NCBI RefSeq assembly: GCF_021532375.1
Contig: NZ_JAKGAP010000046.1
Location: 1-34,784 of the forward strand
Origin: Paenibacillus alkaliterrae
Lineage (GTDB): Bacteria; Bacillota; Bacilli; Paenibacillales; Paenibacillaceae
Length of the DNA stretch: 34,784 nucleotides
Direction of reading: 5' to 3'
A program made the position numbers and the translations under genes. This document shows positions 1 through 10,664 of the stretch, one piece after another. The notes below the pieces were generated by a model. It had not been told where the DNA came from, made no database searches, and worked only from the letters and a program-made list of their open reading frames with translations. Within the stretch, counting starts at the first letter, position 1. Each line of letters opens with the position of its first letter.

Positions 1-289
1 TCACCCCTCTATCCCATTGGCTATGCCTTTGGGAGTACGTATGAGCCTATTGTAAGATTCTTAAGAATCTCGGCTCTTTCGGAGGCTTGAACATTTTACG
101 TAGCAGAGCCAGTTATACCTGCTACAACCGCATATGTTCAGTTGTCAAAGAACATGTGTTCTTAATTTTCATTTTACCAAACTGTTCTTTAAAAGCAAAG
201 ATCTTTATTGCGAATTCAGGAAGATCCGATTCACCTCACCACTTTGTAGAAGTGGGAGTCCTCTCGGCTAAATTTGATAGAAATGATTA
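1..289. other. Non-coding, hairpin-rich stretch at window edge
   Basis: No convincing gene is visible. The stretch holds several inverted repeats: a perfect 16-bp palindrome at 55-70, a GGCTCT/AGAGCC pair at 72-77 and 105-110, an ATGTTC/GAACAT hairpin at 134-155, and a CCACTT/AAGTGG hairpin at 239-255 followed by GGAGTCCTCTCGG. From general familiarity, the last motif resembles the hairpin plus GAGTC(T/C)TCTCGG tail at right ends of IS200/IS605-type elements, so this may be the end of an element lying mostly upstream of the window. That is a resemblance only. Confidence 0.3.
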
Positions 290-319
290 GGAGCCGACCG
301 GGCTCCCTTTTCTTTTTTC
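290..319 (+). terminator. Rho-independent terminator
   Basis: GGAGCC (290-295) pairs with GGCTCC (301-306) around a 5-nt loop and is followed by a T-rich tract (308-318). It closes whatever transcript comes from the left edge and separates it from the IscB remnant. Confidence 0.7.
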
Positions 320-384
320 CACGGTTTTATTTGCTTCCAGTGGATGCGGGCATTACAATAAAAAGTAGAATGTTTCATTCAAGA

Positions 385-615
385 ACAAGAAGTCAGGTGC
401 TGAATAAGTCAATAACCCACCACTTAGCCTCATTTGAGGCTTGAAGTGGGGGCTTGTAAAAAGTCCTTGTTGTCTACCCTTAGTCTCTCGCAGGCTACGT
501 TGGAAAGGTCACGACACCTATGGATGCTCCCCAAGTATGTAGCCCTGTCGTCTATGGTTAAAAGCTCTTAGGGGTAGGAGCGGTGCTGTAGGCACGACAA
601 GCCTTTCCAACATGC
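385..615 (+). ncRNA. Omega-RNA-like (HEARO) structured RNA
   Basis: The strongest element is a perfect 10-bp long-range stem, GTTGGAAAGG (499-508) with CCTTTCCAAC (602-611). Inside it ACGACA (511-516) pairs with TGTCGT (546-551), and ACGACA recurs at 594-599 as a competing or pseudoknot partner. Upstream is a long hairpin: CCACTT (420-425) and AGCCTC (426-431) pair with GAGGCT (436-441) and AAGTGG (444-449). HEARO RNAs lie directly 5' of IscB genes and guide the nuclease, and here the RNA abuts an IscB remnant. The 5' end is a guess. A covariance-model search would settle the call. Confidence 0.6.
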
Positions 616-619
616 CACG

Positions 620-898
620 TTGACCTATGGGTATATCATCAGTAAAGGAAAACGTAAATCAAATAAGGCAGTACGCTTCGTCAAAGGATATCAGTTGTTT
701 GATAAAGTGATTTACGAAAATCAAGAGAGTTTTATCTTTGGTAGACGAAGCAGTGGATATTTTGATTTACGAAAATTAGATGGCACAAAAATCCATGCCT
801 CAGCCAGTTACAAAAAACTAAGACGAGTAGAACATGCAAGCACTCTGTTAATCGAAAGGAGAGAGGACGAATCCTCCTCGACTTATGCTATCGCTTAG
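620..898 (+). pseudogene. iscB: IscB C-terminal remnant (RuvC/HNH OMEGA nuclease)
   Basis: This frame encodes 92 aa matching only the tail of IscB. It begins with TYGYI, the segment linking HNH to RuvC-III, then runs into the C-terminal domain with FIFGRRSSGYFDLR, LDGTKIHASASYKKL and LLIERR. All N-terminal parts (PLMP, RuvC-I/II, bridge helix, HNH) are missing, and the RuvC-III DA-x-VIA-type segment expected after TYGYI is also deleted, so no catalytic centre survives. The frame is open only back to a TAG at 575-577, and its first codon TTG lies 9 nt after the omega-RNA closing stem. Internal deletion of a once complete element is the simplest reading. Family recognition is from characteristic motifs; the truncated part is most likely not functional as a nuclease. 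Confidence 0.75.
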
Positions 899-926
899 AA
901 TTCGGGGTATCCTCGCTGAAAATCAG

Positions 927-2066
927 ATGAATATGGCAGATTTGCAACAAACCAATAAACCGCTGGCTGCTCTATCGCCGGCGAATGATCCATGGGATCC
1001 GATTCGGTCGCTTCAGCGGCATGGCAGACATCGTTTGACCAGTGTGGAAATGACGGTTTCCAACCTTTGCAATATGCGGTGCGAGCATTGCGCCGTTGGA
1101 GATACACTCGTATTAGCAGAACCCGCCAAGCTCCCGCTTAAGCAGATGCTGGATCGTTTGGAAGAAGTCGAGCATCTCGAGACGATTAGCATAACGGGCG
1201 GCGAGCCTTCTTTCTCCGATCGGACGGTACGCGATTATATGGTGCCTTTGCTTCAATATGCACGCAGCCGCGGCATTCGCTCCCAGATTAATTCTAATGT
1301 CACCCTTCCATATAGCAGATACGAGCAGCTTGCTCCTTATCTTGACGTCATGCATATATCGTTTAATTACACGTCGGCGGAGGATTTTCACCAAATCGGC
1401 TTTGCGAAGGCCGGGCACCATGTTTCGCTCGAAGCGGCGGCGAAGCTTTATGAACGAATGATTGACAATACGCGCCGTTTAAGCGAGACCGGCGTGCTTG
1501 TATCCGCGGAATCGATGATCAATTACAGAACGTATGACAAAATCGAAGAGATCCACAAACGGATTGTCGAAATGGGCTGCAAGCGTCATGAGGTGCATCC
1601 GATGTACCCAAGCGCCTTCGCCAAGGATTTGCCGGTTTTGTCGCGCGAGCATATGCTGCAAGCCATCGAACGTTTGCTTGACACAAGGGATGAATCGATA
1701 TGGATGCTGTTCGGTACGCTGCCGTTCTATCATTGCGGCGATAACGCGAATGAGAGGAAGTTGCTGAAGCGGCTGGCCAACGAACGGAACGTAACGGTTC
1801 GCAACGACCCGGATGGACGCAACCGGCTAAATGTCAATTTATTTACTGGCGAAGTGTTCGTGACGGATTTCTCGGACGTTCCGGCATTTGGCAATATCGC
1901 TTCTTCGAAGCTGGATGACTTATTTGACCGATGGCTTGCTCACTCTCTGGCGCGAAGTGTCAATTGCCACTGTCCCGCCGCATCCTGCTGCGGACCAAAT
2001 TTGCTTGTGAAGGACATGTATTACAAAGAAGTTGATTTCCATCAGCGCAGCGCGGTGCCGGATTAA
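927..2066 (+). CDS. yfkAB: Radical SAM protein, YfkAB type (CxCxxxxC family)
   Basis: A 379-aa cytoplasmic radical SAM enzyme of unknown substrate. The 4Fe-4S/SAM-binding cysteines form CNMRCEHC (C48, C52, C55), followed by the SITGGEP segment that contacts SAM. Near the C-terminus is the family signature CHCPAASC (C347, C349, C354), which may bind a second cluster. Domain order and length fit the Bacillales YfkAB family, where one chain covers what was once annotated as two genes. The frame is open to an ATG at 885, but that codon lies inside the IscB remnant; the start is placed at ATG 927, just after the element's right end (933 is also possible). No good ribosome binding site precedes 927, whereas GGAGAGAGG at 858-866 is element sequence, so the true start is uncertain. 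The physiological role is not known. Confidence 0.85.
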   Translation: MNMADLQQTNKPLAALSPANDPWDPIRSLQRHGRHRLTSVEMTVSNLCNMRCEHCAVGDTLVLAEPAKLPLKQMLDRLEEVEHLETISITGGEPSFSDRTVRDYMVPLLQYARSRGIRSQINSNVTLPYSRYEQLAPYLDVMHISFNYTSAEDFHQIGFAKAGHHVSLEAAAKLYERMIDNTRRLSETGVLVSAESMINYRTYDKIEEIHKRIVEMGCKRHEVHPMYPSAFAKDLPVLSREHMLQAIERLLDTRDESIWMLFGTLPFYHCGDNANERKLLKRLANERNVTVRNDPDGRNRLNVNLFTGEVFVTDFSDVPAFGNIASSKLDDLFDRWLAHSLARSVNCHCPAASCCGPNLLVKDMYYKEVDFHQRSAVPD

Positions 2067-2124
2067 TTCAAGGCTTATTGGCTGCAACAAACGCATATAG
2101 CATAGGAGAGGGGAGGAAAAGCGT

Positions 2125-3156
2125 TTGACAATTAAGACAATCGTGTTTATCGCGCTGGGATTGTTACTGCTCTATTTATTATTTACCGTTGGAGCGCCTT
2201 TCTTGCTGGCGCTTGTTGTAGCTATCTTTCTGGAGCCGCTTAATCAGCTGTTCATGAAACGGTTTCGCATGAACAGACTGGCGGCGGCGACGGTATCGAG
2301 CAGCATTTTCACCGTCATTCTCATTGGCTTGATCGCTTTGCTGGGTGTCAAGGTTGTGGCTGAGCTCATCGCCTTCTTCAAGAAGGTACCGAACTATTTC
2401 GAGAATGCGAGCGGCATGGTCGACGACCTGATGATTCAGGCACAATCGCTTTATCAGCATTTTCCGCCTGACGCAATTGCTACGTTAGAAGAGTGGTTAA
2501 TGGGCTTAACAAGCACGTTGACGAAAATGGTCGGCTCTTTATCGAATTCGGTCATAGCGGTCGCTTCGAGCATACCGGGAATGTTCATCTTCTTTATCGT
2601 GTTCCTGGTTGCCGTGTATATGATAAGCTTCAGCCTGCACACCATGAAAACGACCGTGCTTTCTATGTTCGATGAGAAGTCGCAGCCGCAAGTCAATGGA
2701 TTGCTTAATAACTTGAAAAAATCGATTTTCGGCTTTCTGCGTTCGCAATTCATCCTGAGTGCTCTTACATATATCATTTCATTGGTCGGGCTGCTCATAC
2801 TCGACGTGAAATATCCGCTTGCGATTGCCTTGCTTATTATCCTCGTCGACATCTTGCCGATACTTGGTACAGGCTCGGTGCTTGTTCCTTGGGGAACCTA
2901 CCTGCTGCTTACGGGCGATTTATATACTGGCGTCGGGCTTATCATTCTGTTTCTATTCATTACCGTATTTCGCCGAATCGTTGAGCCGAAAATTCTCGGT
3001 GATTCAGTTGGCATCGGCTCCCTGTCAGCGCTTGTCAGCTTATACGTGGGCTTCAAGCTCGTTGGCGTGATCGGCGTTTTCCTCGGCCCGCTGGTCGTCA
3101 TTATTTATATGGCTGCTCGCAAGGCGGGCTTGTTCCAAATGAAAATCAGGCTTTAG
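2125..3156 (+). CDS. ytvI: Sporulation integral membrane protein YtvI-like (AI-2E transporter family)
   Basis: A 343-aa polytopic membrane protein of the AI-2E exporter/permease superfamily. Hydrophobic segments occur at about residues 5-35, 55-80, 145-170 and in a dense C-terminal block (about 205-335). A soluble amphipathic stretch lies at about 85-140. The motifs LVDILPILGTGSVLVPW and RRIVEPKILGDSVGIGSL are typical of the family's C-terminal half. The start is TTG at 2125 because GGGGAGG at 2111-2117 sits at proper spacing. Length and layout resemble YtvI, known as a sporulation membrane protein; substrate unknown. It follows yfkAB by about 60 nt in the same direction and may be co-transcribed. 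Confidence 0.8.
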   Translation: MTIKTIVFIALGLLLLYLLFTVGAPFLLALVVAIFLEPLNQLFMKRFRMNRLAAATVSSSIFTVILIGLIALLGVKVVAELIAFFKKVPNYFENASGMVDDLMIQAQSLYQHFPPDAIATLEEWLMGLTSTLTKMVGSLSNSVIAVASSIPGMFIFFIVFLVAVYMISFSLHTMKTTVLSMFDEKSQPQVNGLLNNLKKSIFGFLRSQFILSALTYIISLVGLLILDVKYPLAIALLIILVDILPILGTGSVLVPWGTYLLLTGDLYTGVGLIILFLFITVFRRIVEPKILGDSVGIGSLSALVSLYVGFKLVGVIGVFLGPLVVIIYMAARKAGLFQMKIRL

Positions 3157-3244
3157 CACTCGGCTGGGGCGCCGTGTCACTTCTATTATTCGGAGCGTAT
3201 GATACTGCAAATAAAAGCAGTTCCTGCAGGAGGCATCCGAAGAC

Positions 3245-4402
3245 ATGGAACCAATCAAAGTGGCGATCGTTACCCCCGGATCGTTCCCGATCCCCTCCTC
3301 GGGCAGCAGCTCCGTCGAGCGGGTGATCGAGAAGTTTGCACCGCTGCTGAAGCCTTATGCCGAACCTCGCATTTACGGAAGATTAGGGAAGCGATTGCCA
3401 AGGCAAGGGCAGTTTAACGGCGTTGTGTGTGAACGATTTCCGGCCCGCAATAAGCAGCGATACGTTCAAGAGGTAGCGCAATCTATCAAGCGCTTTTCTC
3501 CAAACGTAATAGACGTAGAGAATAGGCCGCAGTACGTGTTAACGATGAAGCGAATGAATCCAGGCAAGCGTGTCTGGCTTTATTTGCATTCCTCGACTTT
3601 TATTCTTCCGGCCTGCATTTCTCCGGCGAAGCTTCATAAATGCTTGCAGGCAGCGGATAAAATTATCGTGAACAGTGAATTTCTTCGGAGGGTCGTCGTG
3701 TCCAAAGCGCCGGAAGTCGTCGCTAAGATGCGGGTCATCTATCCGGGTGTCGATACGGAGCGATTTCCGTCGCAGCATTCGGCGGAAGGAGCGGCGATAC
3801 GGGATAGACTGCGGCAAAATAGAGGATTGAGCGGCAAAAAAGTGGTGCTGTTCATGGGAAGGCTCATTCCGCTTAAGGGCGTCCATCATTTGCTGAACAT
3901 CGTTCCACAGCTCGCTCAAACTCATCCGGAGCTTGTCGTCGTCATTGTCGGCAGTCCGTTTTACGGCTCGCATCGCAAAACCGCCTATGCCCGCAAGTTG
4001 GAGCGCATCGCGCAGAGAAGCCCTGGAAATGTACGTTTCGTACCATACGTTCCGCATACCGAAGTGCCGGGTTGGATGCTGGTTGCCGATGTAGCGGTCG
4101 TTCCTTCCGGACAGCGCGAGGCGTTCGGCCTTGTCAACGTAGAGGCGATGTCATGCGGCGTTCCGGTCGTTGCGACGAGGGCCGGCGGAATGAAGGAAAT
4201 CATTCGCAACGGTGTGACCGGATACCTGGTTAACCAAGGCCGAATTGAAGCCGAACTGAAGGAAAAGCTTCATTTGCTGCTGAGCGATAAGCAGCTTCGC
4301 GAGCGGCTCGGCCGCCGCAGCCGCGAGCGGGTGGAGCAGACGTTTACGTGGCGCCATACGGCGGATCGATGGCTGAAGCTGTTGCTGGAAAGCGGGGTAT
4401 AG
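3245..4402 (+). CDS. GT4 glycosyltransferase, spore coat CotSA-like
   Basis: A 385-aa GT-B retaining glycosyltransferase (family 4). The N-terminal acceptor half starts KVAIVTPGSFPIPSSGSSSVE, containing the glycine/serine-rich loop seen in CotSA-type enzymes. The C-terminal Glycos_transf_1 half has FMGRLIPLKGVHHLL, and the donor-binding E-x7-E region with REAFGLVNVEAMSCGVPVV. There is no signal peptide or membrane segment, so it acts in the cytosol. GCAGGAGG at 3226-3233 supports the ATG at 3245. Neighbouring ytvI is also a sporulation-type gene, so spore-coat glycosylation is a reasonable inference; the donor and acceptor cannot be read from sequence. Ordinary cell-surface polysaccharide synthesis is the alternative. 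Confidence 0.8.
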   Translation: MEPIKVAIVTPGSFPIPSSGSSSVERVIEKFAPLLKPYAEPRIYGRLGKRLPRQGQFNGVVCERFPARNKQRYVQEVAQSIKRFSPNVIDVENRPQYVLTMKRMNPGKRVWLYLHSSTFILPACISPAKLHKCLQAADKIIVNSEFLRRVVVSKAPEVVAKMRVIYPGVDTERFPSQHSAEGAAIRDRLRQNRGLSGKKVVLFMGRLIPLKGVHHLLNIVPQLAQTHPELVVVIVGSPFYGSHRKTAYARKLERIAQRSPGNVRFVPYVPHTEVPGWMLVADVAVVPSGQREAFGLVNVEAMSCGVPVVATRAGGMKEIIRNGVTGYLVNQGRIEAELKEKLHLLLSDKQLRERLGRRSRERVEQTFTWRHTADRWLKLLLESGV

Positions 4403-4438
4403 CCGGACCTATTTTGAAGGGTGATGAAAAATAGAGGG

Positions 4439-4468
4439 TTGACACTCTTCTTGTATTAACGTTATAGT
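4439..4468 (+). promoter_or_regulatory. Sigma-A promoter of the thi operon
   Basis: A perfect -35 TTGACA (4439-4444) is followed after 18 bp by the -10 TATAGT (4463-4468). It lies just upstream of the TPP aptamer, so the transcript would start with the riboswitch. Confidence 0.75.
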
Positions 4469-4481
4469 CAAACAAGGAAAT

Positions 4482-4568
4482 CCACTAGGGGCGCTGTTAT
4501 GGCTGAGATAAAGCGAAAGCTTTGGTCCCTTCGAACCTGATCTGGGTTATGCCAGCGTAGGAAAGTGG
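4482..4568 (+). promoter_or_regulatory. TPP riboswitch (THI box) aptamer
   Basis: The aptamer has the canonical landmarks: closing stem CCACT (4482-4486) with AGTGG (4564-4568), the AGGGGCGC strand, the CTGAGA element after TTATGG, and the conserved segment GAACCTGATCTGGGTTATGCC before AGCGTAGGAAAGTGG. TPP binding normally switches downstream thiamine genes off. It sits in front of thiC and controls the whole thi operon by position. Confidence 0.95.
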
Positions 4569-7746
<3,178 letters not shown>

Positions 7747-7768
7747 GAATGAAAGGGTGCGATGAAAG

Positions 7769-8611
7769 ATGGGCAGGGAAGCTTGGAATGATTTCCGCTT
7801 GTACGTCATTACGGCGGAATCCAATCATCCGGGTAAATCGGTCGTTGACGTTATCGAGCAGACGCTTATTGGAGGCGCGCAGATCGTGCAGCTGCGCAAC
7901 AAGACGGGCTCGCGCGACGAGGTGCTAGAGCAGGCTAAGGCGCTCCGTGAGCTGACGCGAAAATATAAGGTGCCGTTTATTATTAACGATTATCCCGATA
8001 TTGTGCTGGAAACGGATGCCGACGGCGTTCACTTGGGTCAAGAAGATATGCCGATTGCCGAGGCCAGACGGCTGCTCGGGCCGTACCGAATGATCGGCAT
8101 CTCGACGCATAACCTGCAGCAGGCTTTGGCGGCGGAGCGAGATGGTGCGGACTATATCGGCGTCGGCCCCGTCTTTCCTACCGATACGAAGCCTGGAAGA
8201 GCCGCGGTAACGACCAGCTACGTCACGGAGGCGGCGCGCCATGTGACGATTCCGTTCGTGGCGATCGGGGGCATTACGCTTGGCAATGTGGATCTGGTGC
8301 TTGCTGCGGGCGCAAATCGAATCTGCTCGGTTTCGGCGATCGTGGGCAGTCATGATCCGGCTGCTATGTGCCGCTCCTTCCTTCGACGCTTGGAAGCGGG
8401 GGCCGAGGAGTCAAAGACGGTTGTGATGAACGGACGCGAGGAGCATACGAGGGCGAGAACGGTCGAGCAGCTCGTTATTCAGGCAGGACAGCAAAACAAG
8501 AAGCTCGTTATAGAGTTAAATGGCATCATCGTGCAGCGTGCCCTTTGGGCAGAGACGGAATTGAAAAGCGGCGATTCCATAGAGCTCGTACATTTTGTCG
8601 GAGGGGGATGA
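7769..8611 (+). CDS. thiE: Fusion of thiamine phosphate synthase (ThiE) and sulfur carrier ThiS
   Basis: One 280-aa frame joins two thiamine enzymes. Residues about 9-210 are ThiE, the TIM barrel that couples HMP-PP and thiazole phosphate to thiamine phosphate: QLRNK (41-45), NDYPD (73-77), VHLGQED (87-93), GPVFPTDTK and FVAIGGIT. Residues about 216-280 are ThiS: an NG-containing first strand, VIELNGIIV, and the diagnostic end HFVGGG, leaving the C-terminal Gly-Gly free for adenylation by ThiF. ThiE is normally about 210 aa and ThiS about 66 aa as separate proteins. In-frame GTG 8423 or ATG 8426, with GAGGAG at 8405-8410, could give a shorter carrier, but would trim its first strand. GAAAGGG at 7751-7757 precedes ATG 7769. 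The stop overlaps the thiG start. TenI is less likely because the ThiE substrate motifs are intact. Confidence 0.9.
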   Translation: MGREAWNDFRLYVITAESNHPGKSVVDVIEQTLIGGAQIVQLRNKTGSRDEVLEQAKALRELTRKYKVPFIINDYPDIVLETDADGVHLGQEDMPIAEARRLLGPYRMIGISTHNLQQALAAERDGADYIGVGPVFPTDTKPGRAAVTTSYVTEAARHVTIPFVAIGGITLGNVDLVLAAGANRICSVSAIVGSHDPAAMCRSFLRRLEAGAEESKTVVMNGREEHTRARTVEQLVIQAGQQNKKLVIELNGIIVQRALWAETELKSGDSIELVHFVGGG

Positions 8612-9441
8612 GCAGGTTGGAAGAGAAGGTAAGCCGTGATCCGTTAGTCATCGCTGGTCACACGCTAAGCTCGCGCTTTTTGTTCGGAACGGGAAGATTT
8701 CCAAGTCCGGCCGTGCTTCAGCAAGCGCTTGAAGCGTCAGGCGCGGAGGTCATTACGTTCGCTGTTCGCCGGGTTAATCTCGAAAGCGTAGAGGACGATT
8801 CAGTGCTCCAGCATTTTGAAGGAAAGCCAGTGACCTATTTGCCGAACACATCTGGCGCCAGAACGGCTGAGGAAGCGGTGCGGATCGCTCGTTTGGCCCG
8901 AGCGGCGGGTCTTGGAAATTGGATCAAGGTCGAAATTAGCGGAGATTCCCGTTCGCTGCTGCCGGATCCGATCGAGACGCTTCGCGCGACGGAGGAGCTT
9001 GCCAAGGATGGCTTTATCGTGCTGCCATATACGTCGGACGACCCTATACTCTGCAAGAGGCTGGAGGAAGCGGGAGCGTCGGCTGTCATGCCGGGCGGAT
9101 CGCCGATTGGTACGGGGCTTGGATTATTGAATCCGTACAATCTGGCATTGATAGCGGAACAAGCAAGCGTACCTATTATCATTGATGCAGGCATCGGCTC
9201 GGCTAAGGATGCGGCGGAAGCGATGGAGCTTGGGGCAGACGGCATCCTGGCAAATACGCCTATCGCTAAAGCGCAGGATCCTATTATTATGGCGCGCGCC
9301 TTTCGTCTTGCGATTGAAGCGGGAAGACTTGCCTGGCTGGCGGGACGTATTCCGAGGAAAAAATATGCTTCGGCCAGCAGTGATTGGGCGGGCTCGTTAT
9401 TTGAAGCGGCGGCAGGCGCTGACAGCGGAGGGAAGCCGTAA
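8608..9441 (+). CDS. thiG: Thiazole synthase ThiG
   Basis: This 277-aa TIM-barrel enzyme builds the thiazole phosphate ring from deoxyxylulose phosphate, dehydroglycine and ThiS thiocarboxylate. Family landmarks are [42 protein letters not shown] (the lysine forming the Schiff base with the sugar), [15 protein letters not shown] and [20 protein letters not shown]. The reading frame is open further upstream, but ATG 8608 gives the family N-terminus, has GGAGGGGG immediately before it, and makes an ATGA overlap with the thiE-thiS stop. It overlaps thiO by one base. The oxidase and sulfur carrier it needs are its direct neighbours. Confidence 0.95.
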   Translation: MSRLEEKVSRDPLVIAGHTLSSRFLFGTGRFPSPAVLQQALEASGAEVITFAVRRVNLESVEDDSVLQHFEGKPVTYLPNTSGARTAEEAVRIARLARAAGLGNWIKVEISGDSRSLLPDPIETLRATEELAKDGFIVLPYTSDDPILCKRLEEAGASAVMPGGSPIGTGLGLLNPYNLALIAEQASVPIIIDAGIGSAKDAAEAMELGADGILANTPIAKAQDPIIMARAFRLAIEAGRLAWLAGRIPRKKYASASSDWAGSLFEAAAGADSGGKP

Positions 9442-10571
9442 TGCCGCAAGCGGTTGCAGTGCTCGGAGGCGGCATTATCGGTCTGTCCTGCGCCTTCGAA
9501 GCAGCGCGCAGAGGCATGAGAGTTACGCTCATCGAGCCGGGCGGGCTAGGCGGCCAGGCGTCTGGCGCAGCGGCGGGCATGCTGGCGCCGTTCTCGGAAA
9601 ATACAGAGCAGCCGGATGATTTCTTCCAGCTATGCTTAAACAGCTTGCGGCTGTATCCGGAATGGATAAGGGCAGTCGAAGAGCTGTCAGGCATGTCGGC
9701 GGAGTGGGTGCAAAGCGGAAGCATCAACGTCGTAATGCATGAAGCGGATATTCTGCCCATCGAGTCCCGCTTGCGTTGGCAGAACGAATGGGGAGCAGCG
9801 GCGCAGCTTATTGACGCGGCGCAGCTTCAGAGGCTGGAGCCGATGCTTTCCACAGCAGCGGTCGCCGGCGTTTATACGCCCGGGGAAAGCCATGTATACG
9901 CGCCGAAGCTAGTGAGTGCGCTGGAATCGGCATGCCGCAAGCTGGGCGTTGAGATGCTGGAGCATGCCGGCGACATTGAAGAAGTGCAAGCTCATCCGAG
10001 CGGAGGAGCTTCTGTTCGTGCGAAAGCGTTGGACCAGCCCGTACATGCCGACCGTTTAGTCGTATGCGCGGGAGCTTGGACAGGCGCTTATGAGCGATGG
10101 TTCGGTCTAACGATTCCGATTCATCCGATTCGCGGACAAATATGCTCGTTCGAGCATCCGGCGAATGAGGTAAGACATATGGTATTTTCGAGTCAAGCCT
10201 ATTGGGTAGGCAAACGAAACGATAGACTTGTTTGCGGCGCGTCTGAGGATGTTGCAGGTTTCGAAACGAATGTGACGGAACGCGGCATCGGCCGACTCAT
10301 TCGCAGCAGCAGCCGGCTGTTTCCTTTTCTGGAAAGAAAGGAAACGATGCATCGGTGGGCCGGGCTGCGTCCTGCGACCCGCGACGGCTTGCCCTTGATC
10401 GGCAGGGTAGAGGGCATCGGGCCTGTCATTCTCGCGGCGGGTCATTACCGCAATGGCATTTTGCTTAGCCCGGTTACGGCTGCTGCAGTCGCCGATCTGC
10501 TGGAGGAGAAGACTTCAGTGGTGAGTCTGAACGCCTTCGCGCCGAATCGATTCTCATACATTGAAAAATGA
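9441..10571 (+). CDS. thiO: Glycine oxidase ThiO
   Basis: A 376-aa FAD-dependent D-amino-acid-oxidase-type enzyme that turns glycine into dehydroglycine for ThiG. The FAD-binding Rossmann motif VLGGGIIGLSCAFEAARRG is at the N-terminus, with the conserved GASGAAAGM-like segment (SGAAAGMLAPF), the IHPIRGQI strand, the RWAGLRPATRDGLPLIGR motif and the terminal AAGHYRNGILLSP FAD contact. Length agrees with B. subtilis ThiO. The start overlaps the thiG stop (TAATG). This is the last gene of the operon; its stop lies five bases before the stem of a strong terminator. No thiD or tenA is seen in the window. Confidence 0.93.
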   Translation: MPQAVAVLGGGIIGLSCAFEAARRGMRVTLIEPGGLGGQASGAAAGMLAPFSENTEQPDDFFQLCLNSLRLYPEWIRAVEELSGMSAEWVQSGSINVVMHEADILPIESRLRWQNEWGAAAQLIDAAQLQRLEPMLSTAAVAGVYTPGESHVYAPKLVSALESACRKLGVEMLEHAGDIEEVQAHPSGGASVRAKALDQPVHADRLVVCAGAWTGAYERWFGLTIPIHPIRGQICSFEHPANEVRHMVFSSQAYWVGKRNDRLVCGASEDVAGFETNVTERGIGRLIRSSSRLFPFLERKETMHRWAGLRPATRDGLPLIGRVEGIGPVILAAGHYRNGILLSPVTAAAVADLLEEKTSVVSLNAFAPNRFSYIEK

Positions 10572-10576
10572 TATAA

Positions 10577-10627
10577 AACCTGCTATATTGAAAACGAGAA
10601 TCGTTATCATTATAGCAGGTTTTTTTG
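10577..10627 (+). terminator. thi operon terminator with a large loop
   Basis: A perfect 11-bp stem, AACCTGCTATA (10577-10587) with TATAGCAGGTT (10611-10621), is followed by T residues to 10627. The unusually long 23-nt loop contains a Fur-like operator and the -35 box of the next promoter. Confidence 0.85.
10588..10616 (+). promoter_or_regulatory. Sigma-A promoter overlapped by a Fur box
   Basis: TTGAAA (10588-10593) and TATAGC (10611-10616) are separated by exactly 17 bp. A 21-bp Fur-type operator covers 10589-10609; against the classic consensus TGATAATGATTATCATTATCA I count 16 of 21 matches. The genes downstream are siderophore permeases, so iron-dependent repression by Fur is a well-founded inference. 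Confidence 0.8.
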
Positions 10628-10664
10628 TATCCGAAAGTTTACATACAGAAAGGTAGATTGAAGC

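Larger units (their letters stand above)
385..925 (+). mobile_element. Decayed IscB/HEARO element
   Basis: The unit consists of an omega-RNA-like fold, a truncated IscB reading frame and a right-end hairpin (CCTCGA at 876-881 with TCGGGG at 902-907, one G-T pair), followed by a TATCCTCGCTGA-like tail near 908-919. The arrangement RNA then ORF is that of HEARO/IscB elements of the IS200/IS605 superfamily. No transposase (TnpA) is present, so the copy could only move in trans, if at all. The left boundary is uncertain; the right boundary is placed just before the yfkAB start codon by inference. Confidence 0.5.

Noticed and set aside
87..290. 67-codon forward frame at the left edge
   Set aside because: It starts from a TTG without a ribosome site, crosses several inverted repeats and ends inside the terminator stem; no domain is recognisable.
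7769..8395. TenI (thiazole tautomerase) as an alternative for the ThiE domain
   Set aside because: The QLRNK, ND and HLGQED motifs of thiamine phosphate synthase are intact, whereas TenI shows altered versions.
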